DNA from: an uncultured Porphyromonadaceae bacterium
Lineage (GTDB): Bacteria; Bacteroidota; Bacteroidia; Bacteroidales; Muribaculaceae
Direction of reading: 5' to 3'
Assembly (NCBI GenBank): GCA_902493335.1
Contig: CABUPJ010000008.1
Span: 13,157 to 77,156 of the forward strand
Length of the DNA: 64,000 bases
Shown: positions 35,101 through 42,584 of the stretch, one piece after another
Numbering within the stretch: the stretch's first letter is position 1
Layout of the letters: each line of letters opens with the position of its first letter
Position numbers and translations under genes: made by a program
Notes under the pieces: model-generated
What the model saw: the letters and a program-made list of their open reading frames with translations, nothing else
Told to the model about the DNA's origin: nothing
Database searches by the model: none

Positions 35101-38100
35101 GCCGATGACGGCGATGCGGTTGTGTTCGTTGTCGGGGTCACGGCCGGTGAAGAGCGTGGCAAAGCCGACGCCGTTCTCTTCGTTGCGTTTGGCCTCGTTG
35201 CGTTTTTTCTTGAGGTCGACGAGACTCTGGAGATTGAAGTTCATGTAGTTGCTCTCGGGCCAGACGATGTATCTGTCTGAAGTCAGATACTGGTTGTACT
35301 TGCCCGGAGGCGTCAGCGTCAGAGGCACTTCATATTCATAGTAATTGCTCTTGACGTCAGAGCCGAGTCGCAGGAATATCGAAAGCTCGCCCGACTTGAG
35401 ATTGGTGACGTCGTCGATAAGAGCCTCGGCGTGTACCCACATCTGCATACGGCTGTAGTTGCGCAGGTCAAGCTGGGTGTTGCGGTAGACGCCGCGGGCG
35501 TCACCGGCGTCAAGACCGGTGACTTTCATCGACATCGACTGTTCGTTGAGCTGTGTGATCTGGCTCTGTCCCGGGTCGGTGATACGTGTCACGCCGGGAG
35601 GCAGCACATAGTTGACCGGCTCGCGGTCGGCGTTTTCCTCGATGTTGACAACCGACAGGTCGAGCTGGCCTTCGGCAGGCTGGTCGCCGCGGTTGTTGAG
35701 GTTGAAGTCATAGCCGCGCCATTCGCCGCGGACGAGTTCGAGGGTGGCGAAACGCAGGTGTGTCACCTGTCTGAAGCCCGTCATGAACATACGGGCGAAT
35801 CTGATGGTCGTGAAGTCATTGATCGAACCGACGACTTTCTCGTAGTCGCTCAAGGGTATCTTGAACTGATACCACTCTACTTCCTGGTCCTTGCCGTTGC
35901 GGGTACGCACGATCGAGGTCTGTTTGTCGGTTATGAAGTTGCGGCCCACCACAAGGTCTTCTGGACGTATCGACACACGATACTGGAAGTAGCGCTCATA
36001 TTCGTTGAGTGTATTGTCCTGATTGATGTCCTCGACATCGGGCACGCTTCTCGACGACTGATAGAGCGGATCATCGGCCTCGTCGGGCGACAGCGAGTTG
36101 CCTTCGACGCCGTTATATCGTTTATAACGGGCGAGGATTCCGAGACGCTGCTCGTCATAGTCATAACCGCGGTAGAAGTGATAGTTGTCGCCGGCCGGGT
36201 CGTTGAACGGCGAGAAGCGGTCCTGCTCCATTTCGGCCACGGTCGTGGCCGGAAGACGCTGACGCAGGCGGTCGAGATAGTCCTTGTAGCTCGAGAAATT
36301 GAATTCGTCATCGTTGGGCAGACCGTCGAGACCGACGTCCTGCACCAGACGCGAGCCGCTGTTGTTGTCAAACGAATATGTCAGAGAATTCTGTGTCGAC
36401 ACGCGTCCCCAGGCGCTTTCGGTCAGATACTGGTCATTGCCGTCATAGGGAATACCGTTCTCATAGCTCTTCAGACCGTCCTTGAGGATATCCTCCGAGA
36501 TTTCACCGAAGTTGAAATAGAGATCGCCGCCGTCGTAGTTGGGGTTCTCGGGGTCAAGGAACGGATTCATCATCCAGAACTGCACATACTCGATGTTGCT
36601 CTGCTCGAAGTTGGTATTGTCCATTCGGCGCATGATGCCACCCCATCGTTTTTCGGGATTAAGCAGATTGCCGCTCTCGTCTATATCCTCGGCGTCGAGG
36701 TTATAGGGACCGCGCTCGGTCGGATAGAACGAGAGGTTTAGTGTCTGTATCGTCGACGACTCGCCGTAGCTGAGCTGACGGCCGGGGAATATCTCGCGCG
36801 AGGTGACTTCGCGCACATATGGATTCGACAGCTGCTCGAGGTCGCTCTTGATATAACCCGGCGCGAGCGACGAGTTGCGCATCGTGAACATGCGGTCGAT
36901 ATAGTACCAGTTGATCAGGGCGCGGTTCTTGCCGTATGCGACATTGTTGCTCAGCGAGGCCTCGGGGAAGAGCGCGTCTTTGCCCGGATCATAGGGCGTC
37001 GAGGCAAGAAACCAGCTGTAGGGCGAACGCAGGTCGATGCCGGTCTGGGCCGACTCGAAGTCGTCGACATACGACGAGCCTTTGTTAGATCCCGATTTCT
37101 GTGCATGCGGCAACAGCTTGGCATACTCGGCGGTGAGACTCAGGCGCGAAGGCTGCACGGCGTTGACGGTCGGTATCTTGTTGAGCAGATTCGTCAGCCA
37201 CATGAAATCCTGATTGTAACTCAGATTGAGGCCGAGCATGGTGTTGTTGACAGTTTCGTCGCCGATGTTGACCTTCTCGGTCATGGCCTTCTCTGAGAAA
37301 TGGAGCATCGTCGCCCCGACATTGAGCGCCTTGCTGAACTGATACTGCAGGTCGAGGCCTAACAGAGTCTTGCGTTGGGTCGAGAAAAGCGACTGATTTT
37401 CAAGAGTGACACTGATGCTTTGGCCCGAGTCGATAATCGACTGGTTTGTGATGGTGACTATACCCATCGAATAGTCTACGGTATAGTCGGAGTTTTCGAC
37501 GAGTCTGACACCGCCGGCGGTCACGATGACCGACCCGCGGGGCACGTTCATGGCATTGAGTCTGATCTGAGAGCCCGACGATGCCTGATATTCGCCTTCG
37601 AGTATAAATTTGTTCTTGTCGGCAAACTGGCGGGCGACAACCTGCGTCGAGTCATAAAGTTCCTGATAGACATACTGCTGCGCTATAGCCGGATTGCCGA
37701 TTGCCTGCGCGAGATGACTGCCGAAAGGCTCGGCCACGGGGAAGATGATCTTGCCTGTCTGAGGCAGCACGGTATAGCCGTCGACAAAGTCGAAGAAGCC
37801 GTCGGGATTGCTCTCTTCGTTGCTGTCGAGGCGGTCGAGATTCATCACCTGCAGCAGTGATTTGTCATTGAGACCTGCGACAGGCAGATAGTTGATTTTT
37901 GTACCGGTCGTGTCACTCAGATACTTGATGTTGAGCTTGAAGTTTTTCTTCTGTATCTGATAGCCGCCGAGCGAATAGACGTTTTTCATCATCAGACGCC
38001 ACATCGGCAGACGGGGCGACGTCGTGGTGCTCTTAAGCATTTTGAGGAAAAGAGCGTTCTCGGTGTTGGTGATGTCGCCCGAGAACTCGCCGACCTGATA

Positions 38101-39588
38101 GACCTGACCTCCGTAGGTATATTCGAAGGCCACGGCCAGCACCTCGTCGGCGTTCAAGGCGCTTTTAATCGAGATATAACCGAGGGTGGCGTTGAGGTCG
38201 TATTCGTTGGAGCTGAGCATACGCGCGCTCTCGACTTTCTCATAATCGCGGCCGCCCTCGATGCCGAAAGCCGACAGAGGTTCGAGCACCTGGGTCACAA
38301 GGTTGATGTTGCGCGCTTCGGGATACTGGCTCTTTATGGTCGACAGCAGGTCGTTTGAGTTGTTCGACGGATTGTCAAGCGCCGGATTGCCGACCCAATG
38401 GCTGTTCGAGATGACCTTGTTCTCGCCGAGGTCCATGAAGGCCACAAGGTTGCGCGACCGGTCATATCGGCCGTTCTTGTTTGTCACCCACACCTCGATG
38501 CGGGTGATGTTGACTCCCGAAGAGACATACGGCACCCGCGCGGCGAATTTGTCGTAGTTGTCGCGGAAGAACTGACTCAGGAAGAAGTGACGGTTCTGGT
38601 CATACTGGTCGACGTTGACCGAGAATTTAGTCGTCTGCACACCGCCTTTGGTGTTGACCGACTTCGACTCTGAATTCTGCTGCGAGACGAGGGCCGTAGC
38701 TGTCAGTTTGCCGAACTGGAGCTTCGACTTGACACCGAAGAGTGCCGTGCTGCCTCTGATGAGCGACGAGCCTGTAGTCATCGACACATTGCCGGCCTCT
38801 ATCGACTTGACGATGTCGTCCTCCTTGCCCTCGTAGGCGAGCTTGAGGTTCTTCGAGTCGAAATCAAAGGTCGCGTCGGTGTTATATGTCATGTTGAATT
38901 TCAGGCGGTCGCCGACACTCGCGGCTATCGTGGCCTGAATCTTCTGGTCGAAGTCGAAGTAGGTCTTGCGGCGCGACGACAGCGACAGCGACGGGTTGTC
39001 TGTCTTGTTGCTCTTGATGCCCATAGACACCTGCACGGAGCCCTGGGTCTTGAGCTGCACGCCGCCGGGACCGAAAATCTTTTCGAGCGGCCCGAGGGCG
39101 AAGTTCATGTCAAAGATGTTGAAGGGCTGCTTCTCTGTCTCGGTGACGAGCGCGAGATTGCGCTCGCGGTAATACTGCTGCATCGACCGCCGCAGCTGCC
39201 AGTTGTTATACTGGGCCGGTGTCAGCATGAAAGGCGTCGCCACGTCAAAATCGCCGACTTTGGTGCGCACGACATAGAAACCTGTCTCGGGGTCATACTC
39301 GGCCTGGGTCTTGATGTTCGACGGTGTCGTCAGATCATAGGCCAGCTCGTCGGCCATAAGAGCCTCATAGTTCTGCGGCACTGTCTGCTGTATCGGGAAA
39401 GGCATCATTATCGAGTCGGCGGCCTCGACCAGCGACGGCGGATATGCCGCAGGCGGCGGAGGAGTAATCGACCGTCCCTGATACTGACCCGTCACAATAA
39501 ACGGCATCACTGCGACCGCCCCTGCAACAAGAACAGCCGACACGACGCCGACAATGCGACTATATATCTTCTTTTTGTCTTTTCCCAT
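32131..39588 (-). CDS. sprA: SprA (Sov), type IX secretion translocon
   Basis: A 2,485-residue outer-membrane protein, the 36-strand barrel that exports proteins with type IX sorting domains. Length is typical. An N-terminal hydrophobic segment (about 12-34) and a Pro-rich stretch (PPPPAAYPPS) are followed by the long alternating beta-strand sequence, with two SprA N-terminal-type modules recognisable by repeated QGSVQVSMGIKSNKTDNPSL-like and TRIEVWVTNKNGRYD segments. It follows ruvA, the gene order usual in Bacteroidota, and is followed after nine bases by the TPR-HTH regulator. Other type IX genes (porV, gldKLMN) are not in the window. Confidence 0.95.
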   Translation of the reverse strand: MGKDKKKIYSRIVGVVSAVLVAGAVAVMPFIVTGQYQGRSITPPPPAAYPPSLVEAADSIMMPFPIQQTVPQNYEALMADELAYDLTTPSNIKTQAEYDPETGFYVVRTKVGDFDVATPFMLTPAQYNNWQLRRSMQQYYRERNLALVTETEKQPFNIFDMNFALGPLEKIFGPGGVQLKTQGSVQVSMGIKSNKTDNPSLSLSSRRKTYFDFDQKIQATIAASVGDRLKFNMTYNTDATFDFDSKNLKLAYEGKEDDIVKSIEAGNVSMTTGSSLIRGSTALFGVKSKLQFGKLTATALVSQQNSESKSVNTKGGVQTTKFSVNVDQYDQNRHFFLSQFFRDNYDKFAARVPYVSSGVNITRIEVWVTNKNGRYDRSRNLVAFMDLGENKVISNSHWVGNPALDNPSNNSNDLLSTIKSQYPEARNINLVTQVLEPLSAFGIEGGRDYEKVESARMLSSNEYDLNATLGYISIKSALNADEVLAVAFEYTYGGQVYQVGEFSGDITNTENALFLKMLKSTTTSPRLPMWRLMMKNVYSLGGYQIQKKNFKLNIKYLSDTTGTKINYLPVAGLNDKSLLQVMNLDRLDSNEESNPDGFFDFVDGYTVLPQTGKIIFPVAEPFGSHLAQAIGNPAIAQQYVYQELYDSTQVVARQFADKNKFILEGEYQASSGSQIRLNAMNVPRGSVIVTAGGVRLVENSDYTVDYSMGIVTITNQSIIDSGQSISVTLENQSLFSTQRKTLLGLDLQYQFSKALNVGATMLHFSEKAMTEKVNIGDETVNNTMLGLNLSYNQDFMWLTNLLNKIPTVNAVQPSRLSLTAEYAKLLPHAQKSGSNKGSSYVDDFESAQTGIDLRSPYSWFLASTPYDPGKDALFPEASLSNNVAYGKNRALINWYYIDRMFTMRNSSLAPGYIKSDLEQLSNPYVREVTSREIFPGRQLSYGESSTIQTLNLSFYPTERGPYNLDAEDIDESGNLLNPEKRWGGIMRRMDNTNFEQSNIEYVQFWMMNPFLDPENPNYDGGDLYFNFGEISEDILKDGLKSYENGIPYDGNDQYLTESAWGRVSTQNSLTYSFDNNSGSRLVQDVGLDGLPNDDEFNFSSYKDYLDRLRQRLPATTVAEMEQDRFSPFNDPAGDNYHFYRGYDYDEQRLGILARYKRYNGVEGNSLSPDEADDPLYQSSRSVPDVEDINQDNTLNEYERYFQYRVSIRPEDLVVGRNFITDKQTSIVRTRNGKDQEVEWYQFKIPLSDYEKVVGSINDFTTIRFARMFMTGFRQVTHLRFATLELVRGEWRGYDFNLNNRGDQPAEGQLDLSVVNIEENADREPVNYVLPPGVTRITDPGQSQITQLNEQSMSMKVTGLDAGDARGVYRNTQLDLRNYSRMQMWVHAEALIDDVTNLKSGELSIFLRLGSDVKSNYYEYEVPLTLTPPGKYNQYLTSDRYIVWPESNYMNFNLQSLVDLKKKRNEAKRNEENGVGFATLFTGRDPDNEHNRIAVIGNPSLSDVRVMLIGVRNNSSTTKDGIVWVNELKVTDFNEEGGWAAKANATLNLSDIATLNFGTHIETAGFGGVDQSLNERRLDDYHQYNFAVQGDLGRFLPEKVKLRAPIYYSVSKEKTSPKYNPLDQDVLLKDALDGCANKHERDSIESYAVEHSKIENFSVSGLKFDVQSKNPMPWDPANFTLNFSFSKQTKMDPTTEYEYTNDYRGSFQYAYTPYIKGFKPFSFIKSKDKNLKFIKDWEIQWLPNSIAFQTNMSRYYYEQQTRSETDVMFQLPVSVSKNFLWDRQLSLTWNIIKSLSLTFNSNTSARIEETVGAVNRKLFPDKYREWKDTVWQSILSMGTPWAYNQTFTGQYRAPFSKIPAIDFLTGNVSYNATYKWDRGATIDGVKIGNTIANQASWTADGRINFESIYNKIPIFKDVTKRFANTRKTDTRAKRAKKFERTYKLLPDTSLTIKHNLRTKKIKVTAVTVDGKPFAVKSRPIDQNSVEILTRGEDNIKFTVTEVLKEERPLMRDIGEYALRFVLSPRNVSVRYRNTRSMTIPLFAPEIGNIFGQSKSYGPMSPGLDFAFGFTDESYLDKALKRGWLITDDGQTSPAIISHGTELNVEANLELFKGFKVQLTFNRTDNRNSQIQFMYADMPTSLSGSYTKTHCALASALRSSNAKDGYRSEAFDKFLSGIPVVRQRVESQYNGISYPDAGFIKGTAQAGIPFDPEVGTVSETSSDVLIPAFIAAYTGKDPRKIYLDPFPSFSAVLPNWRVTYDGLINMGNMRSIFKTFTLTHAYQCTYSVGSYSSYLNWVSADGQRLGFTLDELTGRPIPSSPYNISSVAITERFAPLFGVNVTMNNNVQFNAEYRDQRTLTLNTSAGQVVEATTRGITIGAGYKFVNFNTVLKIKGSQQGVSNDLTVNADVSFQNNQALIRRIESNYTQPTSGTKTVNINFTASYVLSRRLTLSAYFDHQVNTPIVTTSAYPTTNSSYGISVNLSLAR

Positions 39589-39642
39589 TTACAAGTCAAT
39601 CACAGCCGGGTGCCGGAGAGCTACCGCGGGGCATATTGCCGT

Positions 39643-40227
39643 CTACATCAGCGGCAAAGCACGGCGTATGGCAGCTTCGACCTTCAACGACGGTTCGGCT
39701 TCGAACAACTTCTTGAGAACCTTACGGCTCTGCGGAGCGGCGAAACCGAGCATCACCAGTGCGGCGAGTGCCTCGTCGAAGGCTTCTGACGTGGTCTGTG
39801 ACTGAACTAATAACGTATCGTCGGCAGGTTTTATTTTATCGCGCAAATCAACAATTATTCTTTCCGCCGTTTTTGCCCCTACGCCCTTGACGGCTTTAAG
39901 GCGTTTGACGTCCGACGCGGCTATCACCGCCGACAGCTCGGCCGACGGTATCGCCGACAGTATCATCCTCGCCGTCGAGGCTCCCACGCCGCTGACTCCG
40001 ATGAGCGCACGGAACATCTCGCGCTCGTCAGCCGTGAGGAAACCATATAGCGTCCAGGCATCTTCGCGTATCGACTCGTGCACTAACAGACGAGCCTCGG
40101 TCTTGCCTTCGAGAGCCGAGAAAGTCTGTAGTGTAATCTGCAGAGCGTAGGCCACTCCGCCGGCAGTCTCTATGATGGCGGCTGCCGGATTTAGCTCGGC
40201 CACAGCGCCTTTGATATATTCAATCAT
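39643..40227 (-). CDS. ruvA: Holliday junction DNA helicase subunit RuvA
   Basis: A 194-residue junction-binding protein that with RuvB migrates Holliday junctions. MIEYIKGAVAELNPAAAIIE is the N-terminal OB-fold domain; two helix-hairpin-helix motifs follow (LIGVSGVGASTARMIL and VKGVGAKTAERIIVDL), and the C-terminal RuvB-binding domain ends the protein (SEAFDEALAALVMLGF). Length is normal. It has a consensus promoter at 40251-40281 and sprA follows after 54 bases; the two are probably co-transcribed. ruvB and ruvC are elsewhere. Confidence 0.96.
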   Translation of the reverse strand: MIEYIKGAVAELNPAAAIIETAGGVAYALQITLQTFSALEGKTEARLLVHESIREDAWTLYGFLTADEREMFRALIGVSGVGASTARMILSAIPSAELSAVIAASDVKRLKAVKGVGAKTAERIIVDLRDKIKPADDTLLVQSQTTSEAFDEALAALVMLGFAAPQSRKVLKKLFEAEPSLKVEAAIRRALPLM

Positions 40228-40250
40228 GCTATTATCTTATTTATATCCTA

Positions 40251-40281
40251 CAAAGATAGCATTTTTTGTAAACCCAAACAA
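40251..40281 (-). promoter_or_regulatory. Predicted promoter of ruvA-sprA
   Basis: On the minus strand TTG, exactly 20 bases and TATCTTTG fit the Bacteroidota consensus, 23 bases before the ruvA ATG. Confidence 0.7.
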
Positions 40282-40329
40282 TGCCGTATTTGTTATTGCA
40301 ATAAACTAACAGCATAAAACACTCGGATT

Positions 40330-40626
40330 ATGAACGATTATCAGTCTTTAATATCAGGTTCTAAAGTAGTATTGGTCGAATTCTATGCCTCGTGGTGCCC
40401 TCACTGCCGCCGCATGATGCCCATCGTCGACGACATCAAGGAACTTCTCGGCAACCGTGTGCCCGTCTATCAGTTTGACATTGACGAGAACGAGAGTCTC
40501 GCCGACCGCATGGGCGCCGACACCGTCCCGACCTTCATCATCTATCGCGACGGCGAAGAAGTATGGCGCTACAGCGGCGAAATCGACGGCAACGCCCTTT
40601 ACAGCAAAATCGAAGGCTTCATGTAA
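40330..40626 (+). CDS. Thioredoxin
   Basis: A 98-residue thioredoxin-fold protein with VEFYASWCPHCRRMMP, the active site being Cys23-Pro-His-Cys26, and the cis-Pro loop ADTVPTFII (about 69-77). The CPHC active site differs from the CGPC of classical thioredoxin and looks like that of DsbA-type oxidases, which have a more oxidising redox potential. It has no signal peptide, so it is cytoplasmic unless exported by another route. Its stop overlaps the next ATG by one base (TAATG), and that gene encodes a VKOR-type membrane oxidase. The pair is therefore likely a disulfide relay. Confidence 0.9.
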   Translation: MNDYQSLISGSKVVLVEFYASWCPHCRRMMPIVDDIKELLGNRVPVYQFDIDENESLADRMGADTVPTFIIYRDGEEVWRYSGEIDGNALYSKIEGFM

Positions 40627-41633
40627 TGAAAAACGGCGACACGATATTCTCGCTCTTTCTCGAGAGTCTCGGCGTCCCTCACACGCCGGAATACAGCGAC
40701 GACAGGTTCAGGAATATGACCTTTAAGTCGCTGTTCGGTTTCTCGCGCCTGCTCAAAGAATACGGCATCGACAACGAAGCCTATCAGATAGCCGACAAAC
40801 TCGAGATAGACCGCCTCGACACACCATTTATGGCTCAGGGCAACCAGAAGTTTGTCATCGTCACATCCGTCACACCCGACAGCGTCACCTATCTCACCGA
40901 GACAGGGCCGGTCGTGAGCACACGCGACAACTTCTTCCGCCGGTGGAACGGCGTCGTCCTCATGGCCTACCCCGACGAAAATTCAATCGAGCCTGACTAT
41001 GCCGCTCACCGCCGCGCCATGATTATCGACACGGCCAAGAAATGGATACTTATCGCATCGGCCGCCATCATTGCGCTTTATCTATTTATATCCAACGGCC
41101 TCTATGCCGATTGGTCTGACGTTGCCCTGCTGGCGACAAACGGCGCCGGGCTTTATGTATCATACCTCCTGATGCTCAAAACATTGAACATCAAAAGCCG
41201 CTCGGCCGACCGCGCCTGCGGCTTCATCGAGACCCACGGATGCGACCACGTGCTCTCGTCGGCGATGTCTTCATTCATGGGCATTTTCAAATGGAGTGAA
41301 GTCGGACTCGCCTATTTCAGCGTCTCGCTGATGACACTGCTCGTCTTCCCCGAATACACCAACTATCTCGCTTTCCTCAACCTCTTCTGCCTCCCCTATT
41401 CATTCTGGAGCGTATGGTATCAGAAAACAAGAGCAAAAGCTTGGTGTACGCTCTGTCTCAGCGTCCAGGCACTCCTGTGGCTGTCGTTCTTCTGCTATCT
41501 TGGCGGAGGTCACATCCGCGACATATTCCCCCTGCGGCCCGCGGTCTTCATCCTCGGCCTGAGCTACCTCACCGCCCTGCTCGCCATCAACCGTCTGTCA
41601 CCCTATTTCAGCAAAACCGATGAAACAGATTAA
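40626..41633 (+). CDS. C39 peptidase-like domain fused to a VKOR membrane domain
   Basis: A 335-residue protein with two parts. Residues 1-120 resemble the peptidase C39 domain of peptide exporters (MTFKSLFGFSRLLKEYGI, KFVIVTSVTPDSV), but I find neither the catalytic Cys near the N-terminus (LGVPHTPEYSD stands there) nor the usual His, so it is probably an inactive peptide-binding domain. From about 135 on there are four to five transmembrane helices with the VKOR cysteines: Cys198 and Cys206 in the loop and Cys274-Thr-Leu-Cys277. VKOR enzymes make disulfide bonds using quinones. Unlike longer relatives there is no fused C-terminal thioredoxin; the separate upstream thioredoxin may replace it. 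Starting at 40626 avoids a long overlap. Confidence 0.82.
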   Translation: MKNGDTIFSLFLESLGVPHTPEYSDDRFRNMTFKSLFGFSRLLKEYGIDNEAYQIADKLEIDRLDTPFMAQGNQKFVIVTSVTPDSVTYLTETGPVVSTRDNFFRRWNGVVLMAYPDENSIEPDYAAHRRAMIIDTAKKWILIASAAIIALYLFISNGLYADWSDVALLATNGAGLYVSYLLMLKTLNIKSRSADRACGFIETHGCDHVLSSAMSSFMGIFKWSEVGLAYFSVSLMTLLVFPEYTNYLAFLNLFCLPYSFWSVWYQKTRAKAWCTLCLSVQALLWLSFFCYLGGGHIRDIFPLRPAVFILGLSYLTALLAINRLSPYFSKTDETD

Positions 41634-41742
41634 ACACCCCACCCTGACAAGCGCCAAAGTGCTCACTCCCGTCGAGATGAACCACCTTCATTTCGAAGCC
41701 GCCCACAGCGCCCTCAACGACCGCCCCGCCCCCCAGGCCTGA
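41620..41742 (+). CDS. Candidate 40-residue secreted or RiPP-like peptide
   Basis: A small frame that starts inside the last codons of the VKOR gene (14-base overlap) and encodes 40 residues. The N-terminal part (IKHPTLTSAKVLTPVEMN) resembles the leader of Bacteroidota peptide natural products, which often carry a K-x-L-x-x-(A/V)-x-V-L-(S/T)-x-x-E-M pattern; the part after it (HLHFEAAHSALNDRPAPQA) would be the core. There is no Gly-Gly. It also overlaps the convergent DUF4249 gene by 29 bases, so it may be spurious. Evidence is the position directly behind a C39-like/VKOR gene and the leader-like sequence only. Confidence 0.4.
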   Translation: MKQIKHPTLTSAKVLTPVEMNHLHFEAAHSALNDRPAPQA

Positions 41743-42583
41743 CGATCTTAACCGTCCGACGGTTTGATGCATATGCGGCCCAATAGCCAAGACCGCCGCG
41801 GATATTCGTCGGGCAATTGCCAGCAAAAGTAAAAAGCAGATTCTGTGACAGCGACACATTGCTGTCGTATGCGTTCCAAAAATCATATAACTGGCGGTCA
41901 ATCGCGCTGAGATTTACCGAAACAAGAGCGCCTTCACTGAAATAGTGGCTGAAGTCGCTTTCGTTGTCATAGCCAGAATGAACTCCCCGCGTTATCACCC
42001 ATCCTTTACTACTGTCGTATGCCTCGGCCGAGAACGTGCCGAGAAATGTACCGTAATAGCGGCTCTCAAGCCCTATGGTCCGTGAAAAAATTTTATAGTA
42101 ACCACCCGACTCTACGCCGTTGACATAAGCAACGAGGCTGTAGAGGCTGTCGCTACCTGCGACGGGGCTACATTCTATTCGCGAGATAGACGGAGACGGC
42201 AGCATCGTTGTCTCAGCTTCGACCGTGTCTGTCTCTGTCTCTACGACAAGCCTGTAAGTATGACCGACCTGACCTCGCAGACGCGAAGATGTATATATAT
42301 ACGGCGGCATATAATCGTGGTTAATGCGTCCGGTCAGCATATAACGTTCTTCGCCGTCATAGATGCTGACGCGCGCCCATTTTTCGACAAAGCCGTCGAA
42401 GCTTGCCGTGTCGGTCGTCAGGTCTACAGCTCTTGTAACCATCACTATCGGCGCCATGCCCTCCTCGATCCAGCCCTCTACGACAAGCGGCATCGGGCCG
42501 TCTGGCATCGCAGGGTCGCCGTCGACGCATCCGGCCGTGCAAAACGTCGCAGCAATCATCAATATATTCAGTGTTTTTTTCAT
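41714..42583 (-). CDS. DUF4249 lipoprotein, partner of the TonB-dependent receptor
   Basis: A 289-residue lipoprotein: MKKTLNILMIAATFCTAGC gives a lipobox with Cys19. The mature protein opens with MPLVVEGWIEEGMAPIVMVTRAV, the usual start of DUF4249, and is beta-rich. DUF4249 proteins are regularly encoded next to a TonB-dependent receptor and are thought to be its surface lipoprotein partner. The gene starts one base after the receptor gene. The substrate is unknown. Confidence 0.85.
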   Translation of the reverse strand: MKKTLNILMIAATFCTAGCVDGDPAMPDGPMPLVVEGWIEEGMAPIVMVTRAVDLTTDTASFDGFVEKWARVSIYDGEERYMLTGRINHDYMPPYIYTSSRLRGQVGHTYRLVVETETDTVEAETTMLPSPSISRIECSPVAGSDSLYSLVAYVNGVESGGYYKIFSRTIGLESRYYGTFLGTFSAEAYDSSKGWVITRGVHSGYDNESDFSHYFSEGALVSVNLSAIDRQLYDFWNAYDSNVSLSQNLLFTFAGNCPTNIRGGLGYWAAYASNRRTVKIVRPGGRGGR

Positions 42584-42584
42584 C

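Noticed and set aside
35431..36741. Open frame of 436 codons on the plus strand
   Set aside because: It is antisense to sprA, a well supported gene; the translation is a Val/Glu-rich low-complexity type with no motif.
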